A stretch of DNA of 64,000 nucleotides from JACVCJ01 sp052437175 (GTDB lineage: Bacteria > Bacteroidota > Bacteroidia > CAIKAF01): assembly GCA_052437175.1 (NCBI GenBank), contig JBQVOK010000006.1, positions 124,001-188,000 on the forward strand, read 5' to 3'. The position numbers and the translations under genes are program-made. Below are positions 25,419 to 34,274 of this stretch, one piece after another. Each line of letters starts with the position of its first letter. Position 1 is the first letter of the stretch. The notes under the pieces were generated by a model. It was not told the origin of the DNA, did not search any database, and worked only from the letters and a program-made list of their open reading frames with translations.

Positions 25419-26210
25419 ATGGGAGCATATTTAGACAAGATAGGATTTATTGATATACTGGACGTTTTGCTGGTCTCCCTCTTACTTTATCAGCTTTACC
25501 GCCTTATAAAAGGAACTCCGGCCCTGAATATTTTCCTGGGAATCATACTGGTGTACCTGCTTTCGAGCATTACCGAGGCTCTGAACATGCGTTTGCTGAG
25601 CGGCATCCTGGGACAGTTCACCAGTGTGGGCGTAATTGCCCTGATGATCGTTTTTCAGCAGGAGATACGTCGTTTCCTGCTCTTACTTGGTAAGAACGGT
25701 TTCGGTGGCTTTACCGACTCTTTCCGTAAGCTGCTGCGCCGCGGTGCGTCGGATACGACCGCTTCCATACGCTGGAGTGAGATCGAAAAAGCCGTAGTGC
25801 GTATGGCATCTACCAAAACCGGGGCGCTTATTATCATTTCTGACCGACAGGAAGAACGCTCTTTCGAAGAAACCGGCGTAAAGCTCAATGCCGAAGTGAC
25901 CTCCGAACTGATCGAAAATATTTTCTTTAAAAATTCGCCCCTGCACGATGGAGCCGTACTTATTGTGGGTACCAAGCTGAAAGCGGCCCGCCTGGTGCTG
26001 CCCCTCAGCGATAACCAGGAACTGCCCAGCGATATCGGTATGCGGCACCGCGCCGCCTGTGGGGTAACCGAATTTTTCGATGTCTTTGCCGTGATCGTAA
26101 GCGAACAGACCGGTAGCATCAGCTATGCCTACAAAGGTCGTATCGTGCGCAATGTCTCTTCCGAACTGCTGCGGAAACGCTTCAAAGAGTTTAAAGAGCG
26201 TAAGTTATAA
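25419..26210 (+). CDS. cdaA: Diadenylate cyclase (CdaA/DacA type)
   Basis: Makes the second messenger c-di-AMP from two ATP. 263 residues: three N-terminal membrane helices (about residues 12-85), a short coiled segment and a DisA_N cyclase domain with both signature motifs, DGA (177-179, in SPLHDGAVLIV) and RHR (209-211, in GMRHRAACGV). The sole c-di-AMP synthase type usual in Bacteroidota; the partner CdaR-like YbbR protein is not next to it. Followed by a 39-aa membrane protein and a DUF3078 gene on the same strand. Typical length and motifs make the call firm. Confidence 0.96.
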   Translation: MGAYLDKIGFIDILDVLLVSLLLYQLYRLIKGTPALNIFLGIILVYLLSSITEALNMRLLSGILGQFTSVGVIALMIVFQQEIRRFLLLLGKNGFGGFTDSFRKLLRRGASDTTASIRWSEIEKAVVRMASTKTGALIIISDRQEERSFEETGVKLNAEVTSELIENIFFKNSPLHDGAVLIVGTKLKAARLVLPLSDNQELPSDIGMRHRAACGVTEFFDVFAVIVSEQTGSISYAYKGRIVRNVSSELLRKRFKEFKERKL

Positions 26211-26232
26211 ACAATTCAATACGGAAAATTAG

Positions 26233-26352
26233 ATGAACGGACAGGTAATTTTAGTAGTCTTATTGTTTATTTTTGCCCTGGCATTTATTCTACAGAAAGT
26301 ATTCGTTAAACCGAAGAAAACCAAAAACAAAGACTGTTCCCACTGTAAATAA
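26233..26352 (+). CDS. Small FeoB-associated-type Cys-rich membrane protein (39 aa)
   Basis: A 39-residue frame: one N-terminal membrane helix (VILVVLLFIFALAFILQKVF), a basic stretch (KPKKTKNK) and a terminal DCSHCK. This plan (helix, lysines, C-x-x-C at the end) is that of FeoB-associated Cys-rich membrane proteins, thought to lie near ferrous-iron transporters. Here no feoB is present; it sits 22 bp after cdaA and 17 bp before the DUF3078 gene. Support is architecture and location. Function in iron or metal handling is inference. Confidence 0.65.
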   Translation: MNGQVILVVLLFIFALAFILQKVFVKPKKTKNKDCSHCK

Positions 26353-26369
26353 CAAAATCTCCATACATC

Positions 26370-27332
26370 ATGAAGAAATTATTACTATCTCTTATGGTAA
26401 TGACGGCGGCGCTTCAGGTCTCGGCCCAAACGGGCGAAGCGGCAAAGCCGGCACGGGATACGACCACCAACTGGTACAAATACTGGAAATATTATTTTGA
26501 CGGTGGTGTAAACGTGAACCAGGCCTATTTTTCGGATTCCTGGCGCGGTGGCGGTGAGTCTTCCGTAGCCCTGGGAGCCTACGTTTTTGCCAATATCCGC
26601 TATAGCAAGAATAAGTGGAGCTGGGGCGCCTATCTCAACACACAATACGGTCTGCTGAAGCTCTTTAAGAACAATACCAAACTGCGGAAGACCACCGATA
26701 TGTTCCAGTTCTCTACCAAGGGCGAATACCGTTTTGCCAAGAGCTGGCGCGTGTTTGCGAGCGGACGTTTTGAAACGCAGTACCAGCCGGGTTATACCTA
26801 CCGGAACGTAACCCCGGCCGACCCTACACAGGAAGCTTACGAAGTGATCGATACCAAATTTTCGAATTTTATGGCTCCGGGCTATACTTTCGAAGACCTG
26901 GGTATCGAATACAAACCGGTCGAATTTTTCTACGTGAACCTGGGCCTGATCTCCCTGAGACAGACCTATGTGATGGATACCACCATCCTGGCTACCGATA
27001 ACAATGCCGATGGTATTCCCGACCGTTACGGGGTAGTACAGGGCAAGCGTTTTCGCAACCAGTTCGGTTTCAGCGGGGAACTGGGCTTCGACAAGAACCT
27101 TCACAAGAATATTAACCTGAAATTTAAATATAGATTTTTTAAGGATTACGACTTCGCCTCAGCGTTTAACATGGTGCAGCGTTTTGACCTGGTATTCTCG
27201 GCGAAAGTCACTAAATTTATCTCTACAACGCTTACCTATACCGCGTTGTTCGACCGTGACCAGGACGTGCGCGTGCAGCATGCCCAGGGCCTTGCACTCG
27301 GTTTTAAATACGTGATAGGTACCAAGGAATAA
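26370..27332 (+). CDS. DUF3078 outer-membrane-type protein
   Basis: 320 residues with signal peptide (MKKLLLSLMVMTAALQVSAQ). The start of the mature part, YYFDGGVNVNQAYFSDSWRG followed by GGESSVALGAYV, is characteristic of DUF3078, a Bacteroidota-specific family. The rest is alternating beta strands ending in GLALGFKYVIGTKE, consistent with a small outer-membrane beta barrel. Molecular function unknown. Last gene of cdaA-small protein-DUF3078, closed by a strong terminator at 27360-27387. Confidence 0.88.
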   Translation: MKKLLLSLMVMTAALQVSAQTGEAAKPARDTTTNWYKYWKYYFDGGVNVNQAYFSDSWRGGGESSVALGAYVFANIRYSKNKWSWGAYLNTQYGLLKLFKNNTKLRKTTDMFQFSTKGEYRFAKSWRVFASGRFETQYQPGYTYRNVTPADPTQEAYEVIDTKFSNFMAPGYTFEDLGIEYKPVEFFYVNLGLISLRQTYVMDTTILATDNNADGIPDRYGVVQGKRFRNQFGFSGELGFDKNLHKNINLKFKYRFFKDYDFASAFNMVQRFDLVFSAKVTKFISTTLTYTALFDRDQDVRVQHAQGLALGFKYVIGTKE

Positions 27333-27359
27333 TTTTTATAGTATATACTAAAATAGGAG

Positions 27360-27387
27360 AGACCGCTTGCAAGGGCGGTCTTTTTTT
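27360..27387 (+). terminator. Terminator after the DUF3078 gene
   Basis: AGACCGC / GCGGTCT perfect 7-bp stem, 8-nt loop, then TTTTTTT; 27 bp after the stop codon. The T run reaches into the stop codon of the convergent carotenoid gene. Confidence 0.92.
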
Positions 27388-28033
27388 ATGCCGTAACGCG
27401 CAGAATGACGAAGAAAAGCAGCTGTATCCCAAAGATGCGGGCGGCACTGCGATTTTCGTATACAGGTCCGGTAAATGTATACAACGCGCAGAAGGCAAAG
27501 CCGAATACGAACCAGGCCAGGTAATTCTGCGGTGGTACAACGCCGGCAAACCATTGCCACATATCAAAACGCATGGCGGCCGGCTCCAGCCAGAAGTCAT
27601 AATTAAGCATCACTACCGCACCCATAAAGGGCAGGAAGCCTGCGGGTATGCCCACCTGCCGCGCTATGCTTACACTGCTGAACACCATAAAGGTCCAGTT
27701 AAGCCCGATGAGCAGCGGAACGCCGAATACTTTCGGGCCCAGGGCACTTCCGTAGTGATAATCACCGAAGATAAGCCCCGTGTGTATGCCCGCTACCTCT
27801 GCCAGGAAACCCAGCAGGGCAATGCTGCCGGCCAGCAGCCAGAAGCGCCGGTCGGTGTTTTCCATACTTACGAACAGGATGAGGTTGGCCAGCAGGATAT
27901 TGAGCGGTATAAGGCTCACGAACAGGGATTGTGTGGCGCTGAAACTGAGCCCTGCGATCCCTACGGCGTATACAATGCCGGCGTATATCCAGAAATGTCT
28001 ATGGAACACCAGGTTCCGGATGTGTGCGATCAT
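27386..28033 (-). CDS. Carotenoid biosynthesis membrane protein, CruF-like (DUF422)
   Basis: 215 residues, six or seven membrane helices. The core AEVAGIHTGLIFGDYHYG followed by LGPKVFGVPLLIGLNW is diagnostic of the CruF/DUF422 family, whose studied members add water across the terminal 1,2 double bond of acyclic carotenoid ends. Its start overlaps the stop of the desaturase gene (ATGA), so both are translated together. In Bacteroidota this pair is linked to 1'-hydroxy carotenoids such as saproxanthin or flexixanthin types; the product here is inference. Confidence 0.88.
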   Translation of the reverse strand: MIAHIRNLVFHRHFWIYAGIVYAVGIAGLSFSATQSLFVSLIPLNILLANLILFVSMENTDRRFWLLAGSIALLGFLAEVAGIHTGLIFGDYHYGSALGPKVFGVPLLIGLNWTFMVFSSVSIARQVGIPAGFLPFMGAVVMLNYDFWLEPAAMRFDMWQWFAGVVPPQNYLAWFVFGFAFCALYTFTGPVYENRSAARIFGIQLLFFVILRVTA

Positions 28034-29508
28034 GCGTGTCTTTTTTGAATAAGGCCGGCCGTGATCTTTGCCGAAGACAGTACCATAGGTATGCCGCCGC
28101 CGGGATGTACACTGCCGCCTGTAAAATACAAATGTCGGTATTTTTTGCTGTAGTTCGGGTGCCGCAGAAAGGCGGCCCAGCGGCTGTTGCCGGCCGGACC
28201 ATAAAGTGAGCCTGCCACCGAAGAAGTGCGTGCCTCGATCCGTGTAGGGTCGAGGATGTCTTCCGTGGCGATCAGCGCTTCGATATCCCTGCCCAGTATG
28301 CGCTGCAGTTTAGCTAATACGGCCCTGCGGGCATGCGCTACCAGGTGCGGCCAGTCCTGTCCTTTATCGGCCGGGGCATTCACCATTACGAACCAGTTCT
28401 CGCAGCCGGGAGGCGCATCGTCCGGCTCATATTTACTGCTGATGAAAATATACACCGTAGGATCATCACACAGCGTATATTTATCAAACAGGCAGCGGAA
28501 TTCCTGTTCATAACCGGCACTGAAAAAAATATTGTGCAGTCCCAGCTCTTCAAAATGGCTGCGGATGCCCCAGTTGAACACGATGGCGCTGGTAGAGCGT
28601 TCCTGTTCCAGTATATGATCTGCACGCTCCGTATCGCCCAGCAGGCGAGCGTAGGTAAAGGCGGCGTCGGCATTGCTTACAACCAGGCCGGCCGCATGGC
28701 TTTTGCCCCTGCTTTGTATGCCCAGTACGGTGTTGTTTTCGGTCAGGATATGGTCTACCGGGTGTTCGTATAAGATCTGTACACCTGTGTCAAGCGCCAG
28801 TTTTTCCAGTGCGCGGGTAATGGAGATCATGCCGCCGGCCGGCAGGTATGCACCCAGGTTGTACTCAATGTGCGGAATTACGTGCAGGGTGGCCGGGGCT
28901 GCATAGGGATTGCTGCCGTTGTAGGTGGCGTAACGGTTAAACAGCTGCACGGCCCGCGGGTCGGAGAGGTAACGGCTGTTGAGGGCATGCATGGTACGGA
29001 AGACATGCATTTTACGTATATTTATCAATCCTTTCAGGAAGGCTTTGCTGGTAAAGGACCCGGCATGTCCGAAACGGTTAAAGATAAAGACATCGCTGGT
29101 CAGCTGCCAGATATCGGCGGCGCGTTGCAGGTGTCGGCGGGTCTCTTCGGGCGGAATGCCCAGTTTTTCTTCCCATTCCCGGGCCCTGCGTTCCGGGTCG
29201 CTGTAAGACGAAAGCCGGGTGCCGTCTTCGTAGAAATAGCGGCATATTTCGGGCAATTGCGTATAGGCATAGTATGCGCGCGGGTCTTTGCCGTGCAGGC
29301 TAAAGAGCTCGTCCAGCAGTTCGGGCATGGTAAACAGGGAGGGACCCGCATCAAAACGGTAGCCGTCCTGTTTTTTTTCACAGAGCTTTCCCCCGGGATA
29401 AGCGGCCTGTTCAAATATACGTACGCTGAAGCCCGCCGCTCTCAGGCGTATGGCCAGGGCGAGTCCGCCGACCCCGGCACCGATCACGATGGCATCTTTT
29501 GCAGGCAT
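28030..29508 (-). CDS. CrtI-family carotenoid desaturase/oxidoreductase
   Basis: 492 residues from the ATG at 29508 (MPAKDAIVIGAGVGGLALAIRL); the frame runs 42 codons further upstream but that part overlaps the divergent gene and is not family-like. N-terminal FAD-binding GAGVGGLALAIRLRAAG, then YPGGKLCEKKQDGYRFDAGPSLFTMP, typical of phytoene desaturase relatives. C-terminal YFTGGSVHPGGGIPMVLSSAK is the family's second FAD signature. Coupled by 4 bp to the CruF-like gene, which makes a CrtD-like 3,4-desaturase of hydroxylated carotenoids as likely as a phytoene desaturase. No crtB or crtY in the window. Confidence 0.9.
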   Translation of the reverse strand: MPAKDAIVIGAGVGGLALAIRLRAAGFSVRIFEQAAYPGGKLCEKKQDGYRFDAGPSLFTMPELLDELFSLHGKDPRAYYAYTQLPEICRYFYEDGTRLSSYSDPERRAREWEEKLGIPPEETRRHLQRAADIWQLTSDVFIFNRFGHAGSFTSKAFLKGLINIRKMHVFRTMHALNSRYLSDPRAVQLFNRYATYNGSNPYAAPATLHVIPHIEYNLGAYLPAGGMISITRALEKLALDTGVQILYEHPVDHILTENNTVLGIQSRGKSHAAGLVVSNADAAFTYARLLGDTERADHILEQERSTSAIVFNWGIRSHFEELGLHNIFFSAGYEQEFRCLFDKYTLCDDPTVYIFISSKYEPDDAPPGCENWFVMVNAPADKGQDWPHLVAHARRAVLAKLQRILGRDIEALIATEDILDPTRIEARTSSVAGSLYGPAGNSRWAAFLRHPNYSKKYRHLYFTGGSVHPGGGIPMVLSSAKITAGLIQKRHA

Positions 29509-29564
29509 ATATAAACTACAAAGGGGATCCGGCTTTTGTTCACAAGATAGCGTATTTTCTTTTG

Positions 29565-29572
29565 TATCTTCG
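29565..29572 (+). promoter_or_regulatory. -7 box of the 290-aa secreted protein gene
   Basis: TATCTTCG (one mismatch to TAnnTTTG) ending 5 bp before the ATG at 29578; a leaderless or very short-leader transcript is likely. It lies in the 69-bp divergent region with the carotenoid operon. Confidence 0.45.
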
Positions 29573-29577
29573 TTACC

Positions 29578-30450
29578 ATGCGAAATCTGTTCCTTTTTGT
29601 ATACTTTCTGTGCCTGAGCGCAGTGGCACAGCAAAACCTGAAGATCCGGGGCGATAAAGAACTGCCGGCGGGGCTGCGGGAAATATCCGGCGCCGTTTTC
29701 TGGGACGGCATGCTATGGGCCCATAACGACGGCGGAGACGAGCCCGTATTGTATGCCCTGGATACCATAGACTTTAAGATACGTAAAAAGATACATATTC
29801 AGAATGCCGTAAATACCGACTGGGAAGACATTGCCCAGGACGAAACGCATATCTACATCGGCGATATCGGGAACAATTCGGGCAACCGCAATTACCTGCA
29901 GGTATACAAGATCGCAAAAAAGGACATTGCCGCGTCTACGGCCGATTCGGTTTCTGTGCGGCCGCAGATCATCAGCTTTTCGTATAAAGATAAACCTGCG
30001 GTCACGCAAAAGAAACACCGCCATAATTACGATGCAGAAGCTATGGCCGTAGCAAACGGTAAACTCTATATTTTCAGTAAGAACTGGCTCCGCGGCCCTT
30101 CCCTGGTATATGCAACGGATACCGCGGCAGGAGCCTATGAGCTGGTACCGGTATGTACGCTGGGAACGGATTTCCTGGTCACGGGTGCCGAATTTTCTGA
30201 AGGCCGGCTCTGGGTCTGTGGTTACCATATTGAACTGAAGATCGAAAACATATACGCTGCTTCCTTTGCCTGGCCTCCGGCCGAAGGAACCGTGCTGAAC
30301 ATGGAGAAGCTGTACGCCTTTACACCTTCGTTCCGGCAGCTGGAAACCATTGCAGCTGTACCGGGTAAAGGTTTTTTCCTGGCTTTTGAAGAATTAAAGG
30401 CTGGGGGAATAGGCAGCGGGCCGGGGGTGTTCCGGTTTTATCCGGAGTAG
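29578..30450 (+). CDS. Secreted beta-propeller-like protein of unknown function (290 aa)
   Basis: Signal peptide MRNLFLFVYFLCLSAVAQ, then repeated short beta segments: REISGAVFWDGMLWAHNDGG, NTDWEDIAQDETHIYIGDIG, NYDAEAMAVANGKLYIFSKN and TGAEFSEGRLWVCGY. The pattern (substrate-like loop NDGGDEPV and WEDIA followed by GDIGNN) recurs in Bacteroidota propeller proteins annotated only as hypothetical. No lipobox, no T9SS domain. Divergent from the carotenoid operon. An intergenic palindrome begins at the base after its stop codon. Confidence 0.75.
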   Translation: MRNLFLFVYFLCLSAVAQQNLKIRGDKELPAGLREISGAVFWDGMLWAHNDGGDEPVLYALDTIDFKIRKKIHIQNAVNTDWEDIAQDETHIYIGDIGNNSGNRNYLQVYKIAKKDIAASTADSVSVRPQIISFSYKDKPAVTQKKHRHNYDAEAMAVANGKLYIFSKNWLRGPSLVYATDTAAGAYELVPVCTLGTDFLVTGAEFSEGRLWVCGYHIELKIENIYAASFAWPPAEGTVLNMEKLYAFTPSFRQLETIAAVPGKGFFLAFEELKAGGIGSGPGVFRFYPE

Positions 30451-30522
30451 CTTACAGCCGATAGCTTATAGCTGGTACGCGAAGCGTGGCTATGAGCTCT
30501 GAGCCATCAGCTATTAGCTAAT
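30451..30522. repeat. Intergenic palindromic repeat, copy A
   Basis: TAGCTTATAGCTG (30463-30475 region) and CAGCTATTAGCTA (30508-30520) are inverted copies with one mismatch; between them lies ACGCGAAGCGT, a small hairpin, and further AGCT words. Same word family as copies at 47766-47820 and 48984-49038. It starts directly after a stop codon. Confidence 0.75.
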
Positions 30523-30553
30523 ATTCCTTACTTTTGCACACAAATTCACGCTT

Positions 30554-32275
30554 ATGCTTTACGAAATTTCCTACGACAAGCCCAATGTACAGTACATCCA
30601 TATCCGGTATACGATCCCTGCGCCGGACCCGGAATGCCTGGTACACCTGCCGGCCTGGCGGCCCGGACGCTATGAACTGGGGAATTTTGCCAAAAATATA
30701 AAAGGTTTTAAGGCCTTCGATCCCGACGGCAATGCGCTGCGGGCCGTAAAGCAGTCGAAAGACGTATGGAAGGTGGAAGCCGGTGAAATTTCTTCGCTGG
30801 TACTGGAATACGATTATTATGCCGGGGTACTTAATGCCGGATCTACCTGGCTGGACGCAGAAATGCTGTACATGAACCCGGTGAACTGCCTCATGTACCT
30901 GCCGGAACGGATAGCTGAAAAATGTACGCTGAAACTGCATATCCCCGAAGATTACCGGGTGGCCATCGGTATGAAGGCCCTGGGCGATTTTCGTTTTGAA
31001 GCGGCCGATTTCCACGAACTGGCCGACAGCCCCTTTATCGCTTCAGCCAGCCTGCAACACCGTGATTTTACGCTGGAAGGTGTACGTTTCCACATCTGGT
31101 TCCAGGGCGAAGTAAAACCCGAGTGGGAGCGCATCCTGCACGATACCGAACAGTACGCGCGCGAACAGTTTCGGGTAATGGGCGATTTTCCCGTACCGGA
31201 ATACCATTTCCTGTACCACATAGGCATTACGCCCATGTATCACGGGGTGGAACACCTTACGTCCACGGTCATCTGCCTGGGACCTTCCTTCGAGATATTT
31301 AAAGACCGTCTGTATCCTGAATTCGCCGGCATTTCCTCACACGAGCTTTTTCATGCCTGGAATATAAAAACGATCCGTCCGGCCGATATGATGCCCTACG
31401 ACTATACCCGGGAGAACTATTCCGAACTGGGTTATGTGGCCGAAGGCGTTACCACCTATTACGGCGACCTGTTCGTACTGCGTTCGGGCATACTCGGGCA
31501 GATGGAATTTTTCCGCAACCTGAACACCTGGCTCACGCGCTACATGCACAACTACGGGCGCTTTAACTACAGCGTGGCCGAAAGCAGCTGGGACACCTGG
31601 CTCGACGGTTATGAACCCGGTGTGCCGCACCGCAAAGTGAGCATCTATAACGAAGGCGCTCTGCTGGCCTTTATGGCCGACCTCATCATTCGCAAACACA
31701 GCACACAGCTGTACTCGATGGACGATGTGGTACGCGCCCTGTACGAAGAGTTCGGGAAGACCGGTAAAGGCTATACCCGCCACGATTACAAGGAACTGCT
31801 GGAACGTTTTGCCGGCGTATCTTTCGACGGGTATTTCCTGCGTTTTATCGAAGGTACGGACGATTATATGCCCGGACTGGAAGAATACCTGGCCTTTATC
31901 GGGCTGCAGATACACGAACTGCCTGCCGACAAGTACAGCGAGCGCGTTTTCGGCCTGAAGACCCGTACCGAAGCCGGAAAAGTGCTGGTGGCAGCCATAC
32001 AGCCGGAGAGTCCCTCCGAAAAGGCCGGACTGATGCTGAACGACGAAATACGCACCGTGAACGATATGCGTGTGACCGATAACCTGAACGACTGGCTGGA
32101 ATTTGCCGCCGGCAGCAATGTTGAACTTACCGTGAACCGCAACGGGCGCACCCGTCGTATCGGTATGCTGCCCGACGGGAAAACCTGGTTCGGGAAATGG
32201 GAGGCGATCAAGAACCCCTTTGCCACACCGGCCCAGAAAGAGGCCTACCGCCGCTGGTCGAAGCAGGAGTTTTAA
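30554..32275 (+). CDS. M61-family aminopeptidase with PDZ domain
   Basis: Zinc metallopeptidase of the glycyl aminopeptidase family. 573 residues. N-terminal beta domain (LPAWRPGRYELGNFAKNI, the family's conserved opening), gluzincin catalytic domain with HELFHAWN (HExxH at 263-267) and downstream YVAEGVTTYYGDL giving the third ligand Glu, and a C-terminal PDZ-like domain (about 455-555: VAAIQPESPSEKAGLMLNDEI). No signal peptide is visible, so it probably acts in the cytoplasm, unlike some exported relatives. It is separated from the previous gene by palindrome copy A and from tyrS by a promoter. Confidence 0.92.
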   Translation: MLYEISYDKPNVQYIHIRYTIPAPDPECLVHLPAWRPGRYELGNFAKNIKGFKAFDPDGNALRAVKQSKDVWKVEAGEISSLVLEYDYYAGVLNAGSTWLDAEMLYMNPVNCLMYLPERIAEKCTLKLHIPEDYRVAIGMKALGDFRFEAADFHELADSPFIASASLQHRDFTLEGVRFHIWFQGEVKPEWERILHDTEQYAREQFRVMGDFPVPEYHFLYHIGITPMYHGVEHLTSTVICLGPSFEIFKDRLYPEFAGISSHELFHAWNIKTIRPADMMPYDYTRENYSELGYVAEGVTTYYGDLFVLRSGILGQMEFFRNLNTWLTRYMHNYGRFNYSVAESSWDTWLDGYEPGVPHRKVSIYNEGALLAFMADLIIRKHSTQLYSMDDVVRALYEEFGKTGKGYTRHDYKELLERFAGVSFDGYFLRFIEGTDDYMPGLEEYLAFIGLQIHELPADKYSERVFGLKTRTEAGKVLVAAIQPESPSEKAGLMLNDEIRTVNDMRVTDNLNDWLEFAAGSNVELTVNRNGRTRRIGMLPDGKTWFGKWEAIKNPFATPAQKEAYRRWSKQEF

Positions 32276-32330
32276 GCAGATATGCCTGCGCAACCGCAGA
32301 CGAAAAGCACAATAATTGGAATGGAGTAGC

Positions 32331-32342
32331 ATCAAATTTGAT
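32331..32342. promoter_or_regulatory. 12-bp palindrome upstream of tyrS
   Basis: ATCAAATTTGAT, a perfect palindrome ending 9 bp before the tyrS -7 box, i.e. between the expected -33 and -7 positions. Could be an operator; chance occurrence is possible. Confidence 0.3.
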
Positions 32343-32351
32343 ACTTGCTGT

Positions 32352-32359
32352 TATTTTTG
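32352..32359 (+). promoter_or_regulatory. -7 box of the tyrS operon
   Basis: TATTTTTG, an exact TAnnTTTG, 21 bp before the tyrS ATG. A clear -33 is not seen at canonical spacing. No T-box-like leader fits in the short 5' region. Confidence 0.6.
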
Positions 32360-32380
32360 TAGAAAATAAAGAAGACACAC

Positions 32381-33655
32381 ATGAATTTAATTGAAGAACT
32401 ACGGTGGAGAGGAATGTTACAGGATACCATGCCCGGCACGGAAGAACTGCTTGCAAAAGAAGTGGTTTCCGGCTATGTAGGCTTTGATCCCACCGCCAGT
32501 TCCCTGCATATAGGCAATATGGTATCGGTATTGCTGCTGATGCGCCTGCAGCAGGCGGGTCACAAACCCTTTGCCCTGGTGGGCGGAGCTACCGGTATGA
32601 TCGGTGACCCCAGCGGCAAATCCCAGGAACGTAACCTGCTCGATGAAGAGTTGCTGCGTTTTAACGTAGACTCGATCCGCAAACAACTGGAGCGTTACCT
32701 CGATTTCAACAAGGGAGAGACCTCCGCCGAAATGGTGAACAACTACGACTGGATCAAGGAATTTTCCCTGCTGCGCTTCCTGCGCGAAGTGGGTAAACAC
32801 CTCACCGTAAACTATATGCTGGCGAAGGACAGTGTGCAGAAACGCCTGGAAACGGGACTTTCCTTCACTGAATTCTCCTACCAGCTGATCCAGGGTTACG
32901 ATTACTACCACCTGAACAAGACCCGCGGCGTAAAGCTGCAGATGGGCGGCAGCGACCAGTGGGGCAATATTGTGGCGGGTACGGAACTCATTCGCCGTAT
33001 GGGCGGTGGAGAGGCCTATGCCATAACCGCGCCGTTGCTTACCAAGGCCGACGGCAGCAAATTCGGCAAATCGGAGCAGGGCAATATCTGGATCGATCCG
33101 GAACGTACCTCGCCTTACAAGTTCTACCAGTTCTGGCTGAATGCAGGGGACGAGGAAGTACAACGCCTTATTAAAATATTCACCTTCCTTCCGCAGGAAG
33201 AAATTGATATGCTCAGCCGCCAGCACCTCGAAGATCCGGGCCGCCGTATCCTGCAATACCGCCTGGCCGAGGAAGTGACCACCTGGATACATTCGCCGGC
33301 CGCGCTTGTAAAAGCGAAGGAAGCTACCGACATCCTGTTCGGTAAAGGTACTTCGGAACACCTGAAACAACTGAGCGAACCGGAGATCCTGGACGTATTC
33401 GACGGCATTCCGCAGTTCGAAATATCCCGGACAGACCTGGAGAACGGCGTAAGCGGACTGCAGCTGGTGGCCGAACTTACACAGATATTCCCCTCCAAGG
33501 GCGAAGCCCGCCGTATGTTCCAGAATAAGGGCGTACAGATGAACAAGGAACCTCTGACCGATACGGACATCATAGATACCTCGCATCTGCTCAACGGAAA
33601 ATACCTGCTGGTGCAGAAAGGAAAGAAAAACTATAACCTGGTGATCGTACGATGA
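32381..33655 (+). CDS. tyrS: Tyrosyl-tRNA synthetase
   Basis: Class Ic synthetase charging tRNA-Tyr. 424 residues. GFDPTASSLHIGNM with HIGN (43-46) as the HIGH motif, QMGGSDQWGN for the tyrosine/acceptor pocket, KFGKS (227-231) as the KMSKS variant used by bacterial TyrRS, and a C-terminal S4-type RNA-binding domain (residues about 360-424, EARRMFQNKGVQMNKEPL ... NGKYLLVQKGKKNYNLV). First gene of tyrS-lipoprotein-dapB-small membrane protein, joined by a 4-bp stop/start overlap to the lipoprotein gene. Confidence 0.97.
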   Translation: MNLIEELRWRGMLQDTMPGTEELLAKEVVSGYVGFDPTASSLHIGNMVSVLLLMRLQQAGHKPFALVGGATGMIGDPSGKSQERNLLDEELLRFNVDSIRKQLERYLDFNKGETSAEMVNNYDWIKEFSLLRFLREVGKHLTVNYMLAKDSVQKRLETGLSFTEFSYQLIQGYDYYHLNKTRGVKLQMGGSDQWGNIVAGTELIRRMGGGEAYAITAPLLTKADGSKFGKSEQGNIWIDPERTSPYKFYQFWLNAGDEEVQRLIKIFTFLPQEEIDMLSRQHLEDPGRRILQYRLAEEVTTWIHSPAALVKAKEATDILFGKGTSEHLKQLSEPEILDVFDGIPQFEISRTDLENGVSGLQLVAELTQIFPSKGEARRMFQNKGVQMNKEPLTDTDIIDTSHLLNGKYLLVQKGKKNYNLVIVR

Positions 33656-34272
33656 AAAACGCATTTTTATGGCTTACGGGCGGACTGCTGCTGCTGGCTT
33701 CCTGCGGCGGAAAAAAAGGAAGTACCGCAGAGGCGGATAAAAATGCCGCCGACACGCTGAAAGTGCCGGTGTTCACCTGTACGGACCCCGATACTTCGGT
33801 TACCTACAAAACGGATACCGTAGAAAAAGAGATTGTGATCACCTATCCCGAAGAGGCCGGCTACGAACTCTGGACCTCCGAAACCGCTGCCGGCGCTTAT
33901 GAGCTGAGCGGGGAGTGGGATAAGGACGAACACAACACCGTAGAGTTTTTCTTTATCGGTATGCCTAAAGTAGATACACTGAGCGAAAAGCAGCACCTGG
34001 ACAACGAACTGGCCGCCGCCCGCAAACAGCCGGGTTTTGCCCTGTACGAGACCGGTAAGCTGCAGGGCGTGCTGTACTCGGAGCACTACGCTTTTACCTC
34101 CATGAAAAAGAACGACCGCGAATACCGCGGCATCATACTGCTGCATTTTGATCCCCTGCTGCGCAATTATTACTACGTAATGGTGCAGAGCAGCGACCTG
34201 GAGAATTACCGTAAGGACGTGTGTACCTTTTTTCCCTTTATACAGAACCTTCGTTTCCTGAAAAAAGTATAA
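33652..34272 (+). CDS. Lipoprotein of unknown function (206 aa)
   Basis: Lipobox LLLLASCGGKKG with Cys18 as lipid attachment site. The mature part is acidic and mixed alpha/beta, with no recognised family; two further cysteines at FTCTDP and DVCTFF. The ATG overlaps the tyrS stop codon (ATGA), and dapB starts 2 bp after its end, so it is made from the same message as two housekeeping enzymes. Location: probably periplasmic face of the inner membrane or outer membrane. Confidence 0.8.
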   Translation: MKNAFLWLTGGLLLLASCGGKKGSTAEADKNAADTLKVPVFTCTDPDTSVTYKTDTVEKEIVITYPEEAGYELWTSETAAGAYELSGEWDKDEHNTVEFFFIGMPKVDTLSEKQHLDNELAAARKQPGFALYETGKLQGVLYSEHYAFTSMKKNDREYRGIILLHFDPLLRNYYYVMVQSSDLENYRKDVCTFFPFIQNLRFLKKV

Positions 34273-34274
34273 GT

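Noticed and set aside
29509..29634. 42-codon upstream extension of the CrtI-family protein
   Set aside because: Overlaps the divergent gene; the FAD motif starts right after the internal ATG at 29508.
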